15,253 nt of DNA from JAVBMP01 sp031552315. Lineage in GTDB: Bacteria > Desulfobacterota > Desulfovibrionia > Desulfovibrionales > Desulfovibrionaceae. Position 1 is the first letter of the stretch; each line of letters opens with the position of its first letter. Below are positions 1-6,351 of this stretch, piece by piece. Under the pieces are notes generated by a model that was not told where the DNA came from, did not search any database, and was given only the letters and a program-made list of their open reading frames with translations. The stretch covers positions 1-15,253 of the forward strand of contig JAVBMP010000004.1 in assembly GCA_031552315.1 (NCBI GenBank), written 5' to 3'. A program made the translations under genes and the position numbers.

Positions 1-204
1 TGGCCTTTTTGCCCTTTTACTGCGTCATGCCCCATTGTTTCAGGGGCCGCGCGAAGGTCATATATGCTTGAATATACTCCCTCCGCGCAGAACTACGGGA
101 TAGGGGCATTCCTTGTAAAAGAACAAAAATTCTCATTATGCGACGGCCTCTGGATAGATAATTTCAATGACAAAATACGCCAAAGTCCATTTATTGTAAA
201 AAAC
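1..204. other. Left-edge stretch with no supportable gene
   Basis: I see no convincing gene here. On the minus strand an ATG at 35..33 opens a short frame (MGHDAVKGQKA) that runs off the left edge, but it has no clear ribosome binding site. The plus strand is open in one frame from base 1 through the tRNA gene, which cannot be a real protein. The stretch may be a spacer downstream of the tRNA-Lys transcript or the edge of a neighbouring gene outside the window. Confidence 0.4.
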
Positions 205-237
205 AAAGAAAAAGGGCTTGCCGTTTCCGGCAAGCCC
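205..237 (-). terminator. Intrinsic terminator of tRNA-Lys
   Basis: Read on the minus strand, a perfect 10-bp stem (GGGCTTGCCG / CGGCAAGCCC) closes a GAAA tetraloop and is followed by TTTTTCTTTG. It lies 9 bases beyond the encoded CCA of the tRNA. This is a textbook rho-independent terminator. Confidence 0.9.
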
Positions 238-246
238 CTGAAAAAA

Positions 247-322
247 TGGTGGGTCGTGAAGGATTCGAACCTTCGGCCCCCTCCTTAAAAGGGAGGTACT
301 CTACCTGCTGAGTTAACGACCC
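247..322 (-). tRNA. tRNA-Lys (anticodon UUU)
   Basis: The reverse complement folds as a complete cloverleaf. The acceptor arms GGGTCGT and ACGACCC are at 316-322 and 251-257. The D-arm carries GGTAGAG, the anticodon stem CCTCC/GGAGG closes the loop CTTTTAA with anticodon TTT, and the T-arm contains GGTTCGAATCC. The discriminator is A and the CCA end is encoded (247-249). A promoter-like pair lies just upstream and a strong terminator just downstream, so it is probably a single-gene transcript. I saw no copy of the 3' end nearby that would suggest an integration site. Confidence 0.97.
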
Positions 323-335
323 GTTGAGAAAGATG

Positions 336-364
336 TGTTTAACCAAAACACTTGAACTGGTCAA
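336..364 (-). promoter_or_regulatory. Promoter of tRNA-Lys
   Basis: On the minus strand TTGACC (359-364) is separated by 17 bases from TAAACA (336-341), ending 13 bases before the tRNA 5' end. The -35 box is good and the -10 box is moderate. The -35 box also sits in a small hairpin (CTTGA/TCAAG) that might weakly end the upstream glycosyltransferase transcript. Confidence 0.5.
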
Positions 365-381
365 GCTTTTTTTGGGGTTTT

Positions 382-1632
382 TTAAATCTTTATATTTTTC
401 TTTTCCAGCCAGTCGGTCAGCATGGCTTCCAACTGCGTGTCATGTTTGTCTTTTTGCTTGCGCAGGCGTTCAAGCTGGGTGACGGCAAGGCGGGTCAACA
501 GCTGGGTATTGTTTTGTCTGTTTGCCAAAATGGCGGCCATTTTGCCGGCGTATTCCGCCAGTGGCCGGTTTTTGGCCCGTGTAGCCAATTTGGCCCAGGC
601 GTAAAGGCCTTCTACGCTGGCGTGGAAGCGGCTTTCCAAAAAGCGCAGGCGCATGGCTTCCGCAACCGCGCCCTGGTCTTCCAGCCATTTGCATACGGGG
701 TTGTAGGCTTCCAGCCAGAATGGTTCCGCCAGCAGGGTTTCATAGCTTTTCAGCCCGGGGTGTTCCAGCAGGGGGCGCAAGGCGGCCCGCATGCCCGGGG
801 CCAGTTCCATGACCGTGCGCAAGTGTTCGCTAAGGCGGATGGTGTAGCCGTCTTCCGCCGCAAAAATATGGGTATCTACCCGGAATTTATCTCCAACGCG
901 GCGGCTGCACAGTTCGGCGTTGGCTTCTTCATACGCGCCGCGTCCGGGGGTTTGGCTTTCCAGGTGGGTTATGCGGCTTTGCGGCAGGCAGGACAGGGTT
1001 TTGCCCTGCTCTCTGATGCGCAGGCACAGCTCAATATCTTCAAAACCGTTCACATATCCGGTGTGGAAGCCGCCGCAAGCCTGAAAAAGCCCGCTGTCCA
1101 AAAGCATGGCGGCCCCGGTGATGGCTTGCAACCCGTTCCGTTTGCGCCTTGCCACTGGGTGTTCCGCCGGGAAATGCCCGTAAAGGTGAACAACCCCGCC
1201 AAGTTGCATGCCAATGCCCAGGTGCTGCACCCGCCCGTCCGCATAAAGCAGAAGGGGGCCAACCGCGCCCAGGCTGGCGTCTTCTTCCATGGCCCGCCAC
1301 AGGGGGGTGAACCAGCCGGGGGCGAACAGCAGGTCATTGTTCAAAAAAAGCAGCCGTTGCCCTTTGGCAAGTTCCGCCCCGCTGTTGCAGCCCCCGGCAA
1401 AGTTAAGGTTTGCCGCCTGGCGCAACGCCTTGAAGCGGCCGGGGAAAAGGCTTTCACCCAGTGGCTGAAGTTCTGTGGCTGTGGCGTCCGTGGATGCGTT
1501 ATCCACCACAATGACCTGGTAGTTGAAGTCGGCAAGGTCGGCGGGCGCGTGTTCCTTCAGGCTGGCAAGGCAGTCTCTGGTAAGGTCAAAGCGGTTGTAA
1601 ACCGGAATAATTATGGATACCTGGGTGGACAT
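382..1632 (-). CDS. Family 2 glycosyltransferase
   Basis: This 416-residue protein has an N-terminal GT-A fold of the GT2 type. It starts with SIIIPVYNR (residues 6-14), followed by the nucleotide-binding VVDNASTDA (42-50) and a DxD-equivalent NND at 98-100 in LLFLNNDLL. GFEDIELCLRI (from 176) supplies the likely catalytic base, and a His-containing HLESQT motif follows. GT2 enzymes of this kind transfer a sugar from a nucleotide-sugar to a polysaccharide or protein acceptor at the cytoplasmic face. The last 150 or so residues are helical, charged and unrecognised. There are no membrane segments. The ATG directly follows the cobH stop codon, with GGAG inside the end of cobH, so it is the third or fourth gene of the cob transcript. 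Its acceptor cannot be read from sequence; a role in LPS or surface glycan is only a guess. Confidence 0.85.
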   Translation of the reverse strand: MSTQVSIIIPVYNRFDLTRDCLASLKEHAPADLADFNYQVIVVDNASTDATATELQPLGESLFPGRFKALRQAANLNFAGGCNSGAELAKGQRLLFLNNDLLFAPGWFTPLWRAMEEDASLGAVGPLLLYADGRVQHLGIGMQLGGVVHLYGHFPAEHPVARRKRNGLQAITGAAMLLDSGLFQACGGFHTGYVNGFEDIELCLRIREQGKTLSCLPQSRITHLESQTPGRGAYEEANAELCSRRVGDKFRVDTHIFAAEDGYTIRLSEHLRTVMELAPGMRAALRPLLEHPGLKSYETLLAEPFWLEAYNPVCKWLEDQGAVAEAMRLRFLESRFHASVEGLYAWAKLATRAKNRPLAEYAGKMAAILANRQNNTQLLTRLAVTQLERLRKQKDKHDTQLEAMLTDWLEKKNIKI

Positions 1633-2280
1633 TTATTTACTCCGCAAGGCTATTTCCGCCAGGGCGTTCACAACGGCGGCCACCAGGGGGGAGCCGCCCC
1701 GCCTGCCGCAAAGCGTAATGGAAGGAATTTCCGGGTATTGCATAAGCAGGGCCTTGGATTCCGCCGCGTTCACAAAACCCACGGGCATGGCTATAACCAG
1801 CGCGGGCATGGGCAGGCCGCTTTTGATGTGGCGTATCAGGGCCAACAGGGCGGTGGGCGCGTTGCCAATGGCGGCTATGGAACCGCCAAGGCTTGGCCCG
1901 GCAATTTCCACGCCGCTTTTGGAAAGGGTTTGCCGGTGTTGGGCCGCATGTTCCGCCACGCCGGGGAGTGATAGCAGGCAGTGCGCTTCCACCCCAAGCG
2001 GCTTCAAGCGCCTTGCCGGCATGCCCGCCCGGGCCATTTCGGTATCTGTGAACACCCGGCACCCGGCCAAGAGGGCCGCCACCCCGGCCTCTACAGATTC
2101 ATCCGGGATGTAAAGATCTGAAAGAATGGAATAATCCGCGCAGGTATGCACCATGCGCCGGGCCACTTCCCAGGCATGCCCGGTGAAGCGGCGTTCCGGG
2201 CCAAGTTCTTCTTCAATAATTTCAAAGGAACGGCGTTCAATATCTTCCGGTTTGGTAAAGTCTTGCAGGGTTATGCTCAT
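1633..2280 (-). CDS. cobH: Precorrin-8X / cobalt-precorrin-8 methylmutase
   Basis: This 215-residue protein matches the usual length of CobH/CbiC. The enzyme moves the methyl group from C-11 to C-12 of precorrin-8X to give hydrogenobyrinate (cobyrinate on the cobalt-early route). RMVHTCADY places the catalytic His at position 45. Further family motifs are GNAPTALLAL, PVGFVNAAESKALL and GRRGGSPLVAAVVNAL. It is a soluble cytoplasmic enzyme. It follows cobB by 16 bases and abuts the glycosyltransferase. The product of this step is the substrate of CobB, so the adjacency is functional. In an anaerobe the gene would usually be called cbiC; I cannot tell the early- from the late-cobalt pathway from this gene alone. 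Confidence 0.93.
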   Translation of the reverse strand: MSITLQDFTKPEDIERRSFEIIEEELGPERRFTGHAWEVARRMVHTCADYSILSDLYIPDESVEAGVAALLAGCRVFTDTEMARAGMPARRLKPLGVEAHCLLSLPGVAEHAAQHRQTLSKSGVEIAGPSLGGSIAAIGNAPTALLALIRHIKSGLPMPALVIAMPVGFVNAAESKALLMQYPEIPSITLCGRRGGSPLVAAVVNALAEIALRSK

Positions 2281-2296
2281 GGATTGTCCTGATTGA

Positions 2297-4063
2297 TTAC
2301 TTTGGATTGTGCCGCAGGCAATATTCCACCAGATGCTCCGCCGCGCCGGGGGCGGAACCCAGGTGAAATTGCGGGTAAGATGCGAATATGTTTGCAGAAT
2401 TGTTCACGGTATTTTCCGCTGTGTTGTCCGCCGTATTGTCTGCGCTGTTGCCGGGCATGTTGCCCGCCTGATCCGCACTGGATTGGCGGGTGAAAATGAC
2501 GTTTGGTTCCGCCCGGTTCCGGCCCCGGCTGTCTTGCAGGGTAAAGGCCGGGTTTTCCGGCAGGGGCGCGGCAAGGGATGAGTAACGAAATTCGTGCCCG
2601 CGCAGGGTAAGCCCGGCCGGGCCGAAGGGGCTTGCTTCATGCATGACAAGGGCGCGGTAGCCCATGGCCTGCATCTTGGGCTGCATGCGGCAGGACAGGC
2701 CTGCCGGGGACATCTGCTGCGCCGGGGACGTTCTGTTTTTTGTGGGCGCTTCCCCCGCCATATTTGACTGGCCGGGCAGGCCCGCCGCATCAAGGCAGCC
2801 GCAAAGCGGGAAGCTTTGGCCTTGCGCGTCCACAAGTTCATGCATCAGGTACATGAAGCCGCCGCCTTCGGCCCAGATAAAGCGGCCACTGGCGGCAAAA
2901 TTCTTTATATCTTGCAGCATGCCGCTGTTTTGCGCCAGTTGGGCGGCATAAAGTTCCGGATAGCCGCCGGGCAGGTACAGAGCACCCAGATTTTGCGGCA
3001 GCCTTGCATCTTCCAGCGGGGAAAAGAATATGATTTCCGCCCCGGCCTCGGACAAAAGGCGCAGGTTTTCCCGGCAGATGAAGCAAAAGCTTTTGTCGTG
3101 CGCCACGCCAAGGCGCAAGGGGCCGGCCGGCTTGCCTGTTTTTTCCGGCTCGCCTGTTTTTTCCGGTTCGCCTGTTTTTTCCGGGCCGCCCGTTTTCACC
3201 AGCTCGCCGGGTTCTTCCGCTTTGCCGGGTGTTTCCCTGGCGGCAAGCGCCTTGCAGTGTTCCAGCAGGGCGGGCACATCGATGTGGGTTTCCAAAAAGT
3301 TTGCCAGGCGTTCGCGCAATTCCGTTGTTATCGCGCCTTCTTCAGCGGTAATCAGCCCCAGATGGCGTTCCGGCAGGCGCAGGGACGCGTCTTGCGGCAA
3401 AAAGCCCAACAGGGGCAAATTCGGGCAATGTTCCGCCAGCACGTCTTGCAACAGGGCCTTGTGGTCGGCACTGCCCACCCGGTTGCAGACAAGCCCGGCA
3501 AAGCGCAACTGGCTGTCGTGTTGCAGCAGCCCCTTAAGCAGGGGGCCAAGGGTGCGGCCCTGGGCTTTGGCATCCACCACCAGCAGCACGGGTATGTTCA
3601 GAAGTTTGGCAAGCCAGGCGCTGGAACTGGAATCCACATAAGGCCGCGCCCCGGTGGAAGCCCCGTCAAAAAGCCCCATTACGCCTTCCACCAGCTTGAA
3701 ATCCGGCAGGGCAGGGTAGGTGGAGTTTCCATTTGCCGCCCCATTCGCCGCGCGGGAAGCGGGCGGGCCGGAAAGCGCCCGGTTGTATATGCGCCGGTTG
3801 GCGTCCGGCGCATATATCCAGCCATCCAGGTTATGGCAGGGTTGGCCGGTCATGGCCTGATGCAGGGCGGAATCAATGGCGTCCGGCCCATTTTTGAAGG
3901 GTTGCACCGTCAGGCCGCGCCGGGCAAGCGCCGCGCCAAGGGCCAGGGTGACCAGGGTTTTGCCGCTGCCGCTGGCCGGGGCCGCAACCAACAAAGCCGT
4001 CACAAGGCGCCTTTTGTCTTCTGCCTGCGCCAGAAAGTCTTTTTTATTTCGGTCGGGTACCAT
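2297..4063 (-). CDS. cobB: Cobyrinate a,c-diamide synthase with degenerate glutaminase half
   Basis: This 588-residue protein is longer than the usual 430-480. CobB/CbiA amidates the a and c side chains of cobyrinate using ATP and glutamine. The N-terminal synthetase half carries the P-loop PASGSGKT (about 29-36) and FKNGPDAIDSALH (56-68; the family normally reads FKVGPDYIDP). VEGVMGLFDG, VCNRVG and LPERHLGL follow. A linker of three EKTGEP-like repeats (about 288-311) joins it to a GATase_3 half. That half keeps YLPGGYPEL, but has AEGGGFMYL with Gly400 at the expected nucleophilic Cys. GHEF is followed by Arg493 where His is usual, and SYP by Gln565 where His is usual. Five N[ST][AV][DEN] repeats occupy 539-558. 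The start has an upstream GGGAG. The reading frame is intact, so this is not a simple pseudogene. It may use free ammonia, or be inactive. Confidence 0.88.
   Translation of the reverse strand: MVPDRNKKDFLAQAEDKRRLVTALLVAAPASGSGKTLVTLALGAALARRGLTVQPFKNGPDAIDSALHQAMTGQPCHNLDGWIYAPDANRRIYNRALSGPPASRAANGAANGNSTYPALPDFKLVEGVMGLFDGASTGARPYVDSSSSAWLAKLLNIPVLLVVDAKAQGRTLGPLLKGLLQHDSQLRFAGLVCNRVGSADHKALLQDVLAEHCPNLPLLGFLPQDASLRLPERHLGLITAEEGAITTELRERLANFLETHIDVPALLEHCKALAARETPGKAEEPGELVKTGGPEKTGEPEKTGEPEKTGKPAGPLRLGVAHDKSFCFICRENLRLLSEAGAEIIFFSPLEDARLPQNLGALYLPGGYPELYAAQLAQNSGMLQDIKNFAASGRFIWAEGGGFMYLMHELVDAQGQSFPLCGCLDAAGLPGQSNMAGEAPTKNRTSPAQQMSPAGLSCRMQPKMQAMGYRALVMHEASPFGPAGLTLRGHEFRYSSLAAPLPENPAFTLQDSRGRNRAEPNVIFTRQSSADQAGNMPGNSADNTADNTAENTVNNSANIFASYPQFHLGSAPGAAEHLVEYCLRHNPK
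2390..2449 (-). repeat. Asn-rich tetrapeptide repeat inside CobB
   Basis: Five degenerate 12-bp units encode NSAD, NTAD, NTAE, NTVN and NSAN (residues 539-558 of CobB), just before the C-terminal SYPQFH motif of the glutaminase half. The units differ at several wobble positions, so this is an old expansion and not a recent slip. Confidence 0.7.
3131..3202 (-). repeat. 18-bp tandem repeat in the CobB linker
   Basis: Three nearly identical 18-bp units (on the plus strand CTYGCCTGTTTTTTCCGG and TTCGCCTGTTTTTTCCGG) at 3131, 3149 and 3167 are followed by a decayed fourth at 3185. They encode the (E/K)KTG(E/K)P linker between the synthetase and glutaminase halves. The units differ by only one or two bases, so copy number may vary between strains. 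Confidence 0.85.
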
Positions 4064-4136
4064 AAGAGTACGCTCCCTTCATAAAAAAGCTTTCTTCCTT
4101 GTCGGAGAACAAAACTCGCTCTTGTGACCACACTGT

Positions 4137-4373
4137 CTAGTCTTCCGGCGCAAAGGCTTTGCTTATGATGTCCACATCTTCCGGGTTGAAGCCGGCTTCC
4201 AGGCCGGTATCATCCGGGTTGCACACAAAAACCCCGTTTTCCAGCTTCACGCTGCCGGCGGAAATAACCTTGACATAAGGGAGTTGTTCGCGCATATCTG
4301 CATGGTTCACACGCGCCGGGAAGATGAAGGGCACGGGCTTGCCGGCAAAGTCTTGTAATATAAGGTATTTCAT
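4137..4373 (-). CDS. Small conserved-looking protein of unknown function (78 aa)
   Basis: I do not recognise a named family. The protein begins MKYLILQDFAGKPVPFIFP and continues with NHADMREQLPY, KVISAGSVKLENG and VFVCNPDD, ending in an acidic tail. It has no signal peptide, membrane segment or cysteine cluster (one Cys). It looks like a compact beta-rich cytoplasmic protein. A clear GAGG lies four to five bases before the ATG, supporting real translation. It is the first gene of the minus-strand block, 73 bases ahead of cobB, and faces the pyrG promoter region. Its place suggests co-transcription with cobB-cobH, but a cobalamin role is not shown. I have an unverified impression that similar small proteins occur in Desulfovibrio. 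Confidence 0.75.
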   Translation of the reverse strand: MKYLILQDFAGKPVPFIFPARVNHADMREQLPYVKVISAGSVKLENGVFVCNPDDTGLEAGFNPEDVDIISKAFAPED

Positions 4374-4391
4374 TTTTCCTCGCTTCAGGTG

Positions 4392-4452
4392 TCCGGTTAT
4401 AATTTGATGCCGGTTAAACTATGCGCCAGTTAATTTCGCCGGTAAATTATGC
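4392..4452. repeat. Imperfect direct repeats GCCGGTTAAA-like in divergent region
   Basis: Four imperfect copies lie head to tail: TCCGGTTATAATTTGATGC (4392), GCCGGTTAAACTATGC (4409), GCCAGTTAATTTCGC (4425) and GCCGGTAAATTATGC (4438). The spacing is 13-17 bases. They fall in the leader or promoter of the minus-strand 78-residue gene. They could be sites for a regulator, or part of a folded leader. Confidence 0.5.
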
Positions 4453-4479
4453 GTTCTGTTCACGCAGTTTTGGCGTGAA
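4446..4479 (-). promoter_or_regulatory. Dyad TTCACGC-N7-GCGTGAA beside a -10-like CATAAT
   Basis: Perfect 7-base arms at 4459-4465 and 4473-4479 flank a 7-base spacer. A further GCGTGA half-site is at 4484-4489. On the minus strand CATAAT (4446-4451) follows the dyad, so a protein bound there would cover the spacer or -35 zone of a promoter for the 78-aa-cobB-cobH-glycosyltransferase block. I find no good -35 box at the right distance, so the promoter part is weak. Confidence 0.4.
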
Positions 4480-4506
4480 ATGCGCGTGATGTCAAGCTTG
4501 GCGAAT

Positions 4507-4540
4507 ATCCTTTGAACATCCCTTTGAGTATCCTTTGAAA
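4507..4540 (+). repeat. Three direct repeats ATCC(C)TTTGA upstream of pyrG
   Basis: Copies ATCCTTTGAAC (4507), ATCCCTTTGAGT (4518) and ATCCTTTGAAA (4530) are spaced 11 and 12 bases apart, about one helical turn. Each contains a TTGA that can serve as a -35 element, so they overlap the likely pyrG promoter. Confidence 0.6.
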
Positions 4541-4552
4541 GAGCGTTAAAAT
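4524..4552 (+). promoter_or_regulatory. Candidate promoter of the pyrG-kds-lpt operon
   Basis: TTGAGT (4524-4529) and TAAAAT (4547-4552) are 17 bases apart. A second choice is TTGAAA (4535-4540) with TTTACT (4558-4563), also 17 apart. Either gives a leader of roughly 90-100 bases before the pyrG ATG. Confidence 0.4.
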
Positions 4553-4658
4553 TTAGCTTTACTTGCGGCCTTCAGTCCATTAAAATCAAATGTTGATTAC
4601 CAAACATTCCTTGCCCGGCTGCCGTCGGGTAATCCTAAACCATTTTCCGAGTTGCGAT

Positions 4659-6305
4659 ATGAAGAATACCAAGTTTATTTTCATTACCGGCGGGGTGCTT
4701 TCATCTTTGGGCAAGGGGCTTGCGGCGGCCTCGCTGGGCGCGTTGCTGAAGGCCCGCGGCCTGAAGGTAACCATTCAAAAGCTGGATCCTTACATCAACG
4801 TGGACCCGGGCACCATGAACCCCACCCAGCACGGCGAGGTTTACGTAACGGATGACGGGGCGGAAACCGACCTTGACCTTGGCCACTATGAGCGCTTCAT
4901 TGGTGAAGCCATGTCGCAGCGCAACAACTACACTTCCGGCAGCATCTATTACAACGTGATACGCAAGGAAAGGCGCGGTGACTACCTGGGCGGCACCGTG
5001 CAGGTAATTCCGCATATCACCGATGAAATAAAAAACAGCATTCTCAGCCTGATGGACGACAACCCGGACGTAGCCCTTATAGAAATAGGCGGCACTGTGG
5101 GCGATATTGAAAGCCAGCCTTTTCTTGAAGCAATACGCCAGCTTAAACGAGACCTTGGCAAAGACCGCTGTTTGTACATTCACCTTACCCTGGTGCCCTA
5201 TTTGCGCGTGGCCGGTGAACACAAAACCAAGCCCACCCAGCACAGCGTGAAGGAATTGCGCAGCATCGGCATTCAGCCGGACATTATCCTCTGCCGCTGT
5301 GAAGTGGCGGTAAACCCGGACTTGAAGCGCAAAATAGCCCTGTTCTGTGATGTGGAATCTGACGCCGTGTTTTCTGTGATAGACGTTGACAATATTTATG
5401 AAGTGCCGTTGAAGCTTTATGAGGAAGGTCTGGATCAGAAGGTGGCCATTATGCTGCAACTTCCGGCCAAAAACCCCGACCTTTCCGCCTGGAAAAAGCT
5501 GTTGCATGACGCGGGCGCGGCCAGCGGCACCGTGCACATAGGCATAGTGGGCAAGTATGTGGAATTGAAGGAAGCCTACAAAAGCCTGCATGAAGCCCTG
5601 CGTCACGGCGGCATTGCCAACGGCGTAAAGGTTGACCTGCACTATGTGAACAGCGAGGAAGTAACCGCCGCCAATGTCAATTCCGTGCTGGAAGGGCTGG
5701 ACGGCGTGCTGGTGCCCGGCGGCTTTGGCCTGCGCGGGGTGGAAGGCAAGGTGCTTAGCGTGCGCTATGCGCGTGAAAATAAAGTGCCCTTCTTCGGCAT
5801 CTGCCTTGGTATGCAGTGCGCGGTAATTGAATTCGCGCGCAATGTGGCCGGGCTGGAAAAGGCCAATTCTGAAGAATTTGATTCCCTGGCTGAAGACAAG
5901 GTTATCTATTTGATGAAAGAATGGTTTGACCACCGCAAGAAAAGCCTGGAACAGCGCGACGTGTGCAGCGACAAGGGCGGCACCATGCGCCTTGGGGCCT
6001 ACCCCTGCATGTTGAGCAAGGGCAGCCGCGCCCAGGCCATTTACCAGGCAGAAGAAATTAGCGAAAGGCACCGTCACCGCTTTGAATTTAACATGCTGTA
6101 CCGGGAAAAGCTGGAACAGGCCGGTCTGGTGTTCAGCGGCGTTTCACCCGACGGCGCGCTGGCGGAAATTATTGAGCTGCCGGATCACCCGTGGTTCCTG
6201 GCTTGCCAGTTCCACCCGGAATTCAAGTCGCAGCCCATGCGCCCACACCCCCTGTTCAAAGGTTTTATAGAGGCGGCCAAAAAACGCCGTCAGGCCCTGT
6301 CCTGA
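4659..6305 (+). CDS. pyrG: CTP synthase (glutamine-hydrolysing)
   Basis: This 548-residue protein is full family length. PyrG makes CTP from UTP, ATP and glutamine. The synthetase half opens with KFIFITGGVLSSLGKG and includes KLDPYINVDPGTMNP and GGTVGDIES. The class I glutaminase half has FFGICLGMQ with Cys382 and CQFHPEF with His519 and Glu521, so its triad is complete. I chose the ATG at 4659 because the family begins right before FIFITGG and a CGAG lies seven bases upstream. An in-frame upstream ATG (4590) would add 23 residues with no family match. kdsA follows after 46 bases on the same strand. CTP is needed to activate Kdo and to make phospholipid, which fits the LPS genes behind it. 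Confidence 0.98.
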   Translation: MKNTKFIFITGGVLSSLGKGLAAASLGALLKARGLKVTIQKLDPYINVDPGTMNPTQHGEVYVTDDGAETDLDLGHYERFIGEAMSQRNNYTSGSIYYNVIRKERRGDYLGGTVQVIPHITDEIKNSILSLMDDNPDVALIEIGGTVGDIESQPFLEAIRQLKRDLGKDRCLYIHLTLVPYLRVAGEHKTKPTQHSVKELRSIGIQPDIILCRCEVAVNPDLKRKIALFCDVESDAVFSVIDVDNIYEVPLKLYEEGLDQKVAIMLQLPAKNPDLSAWKKLLHDAGAASGTVHIGIVGKYVELKEAYKSLHEALRHGGIANGVKVDLHYVNSEEVTAANVNSVLEGLDGVLVPGGFGLRGVEGKVLSVRYARENKVPFFGICLGMQCAVIEFARNVAGLEKANSEEFDSLAEDKVIYLMKEWFDHRKKSLEQRDVCSDKGGTMRLGAYPCMLSKGSRAQAIYQAEEISERHRHRFEFNMLYREKLEQAGLVFSGVSPDGALAEIIELPDHPWFLACQFHPEFKSQPMRPHPLFKGFIEAAKKRRQALS

Positions 6306-6351
6306 GTTGACTTTCAGCTTGCGCCGGCCCAAATACTTACAAAGGCAGAAC

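Noticed and set aside
64..288. Plus-strand ORF of 74 residues ending in VVKDSNLRPPP
   Set aside because: Its end is the antisense translation of tRNA-Lys and its middle crosses the tRNA terminator. This tail is a well-known false protein made from tRNA genes.
205..322. tRNA-Lys as an attachment site for an integrated element
   Set aside because: No integrase, and no repeat of the tRNA 3' end, is seen in the flanks within the window.
352..1971. Long plus-strand ORF of 539 residues
   Set aside because: It is antisense to the glycosyltransferase and cobH, both of which have clear family motifs. Its sequence is low-complexity Gly/Ala/Phe/Gln as expected from a shadow frame.
2816..4084. Plus-strand ORF of 422 residues
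   Set aside because: Shadow of cobB. Its FRLACFF repeats are only the antisense of the 18-bp linker repeat.
4374..4500. Cobalamin riboswitch ahead of the cob block
   Set aside because: I looked for the conserved B12-box core on the minus strand and did not find it. The region is also short for this class.
4590..4658. N-terminal extension of PyrG from an upstream ATG
   Set aside because: Adds 23 residues unlike the family. The family start lies just before FIFITGG, at 4659.
4701..6077. Minus-strand ORF of 458 residues
   Set aside because: Antisense to pyrG, with no recognisable motif.
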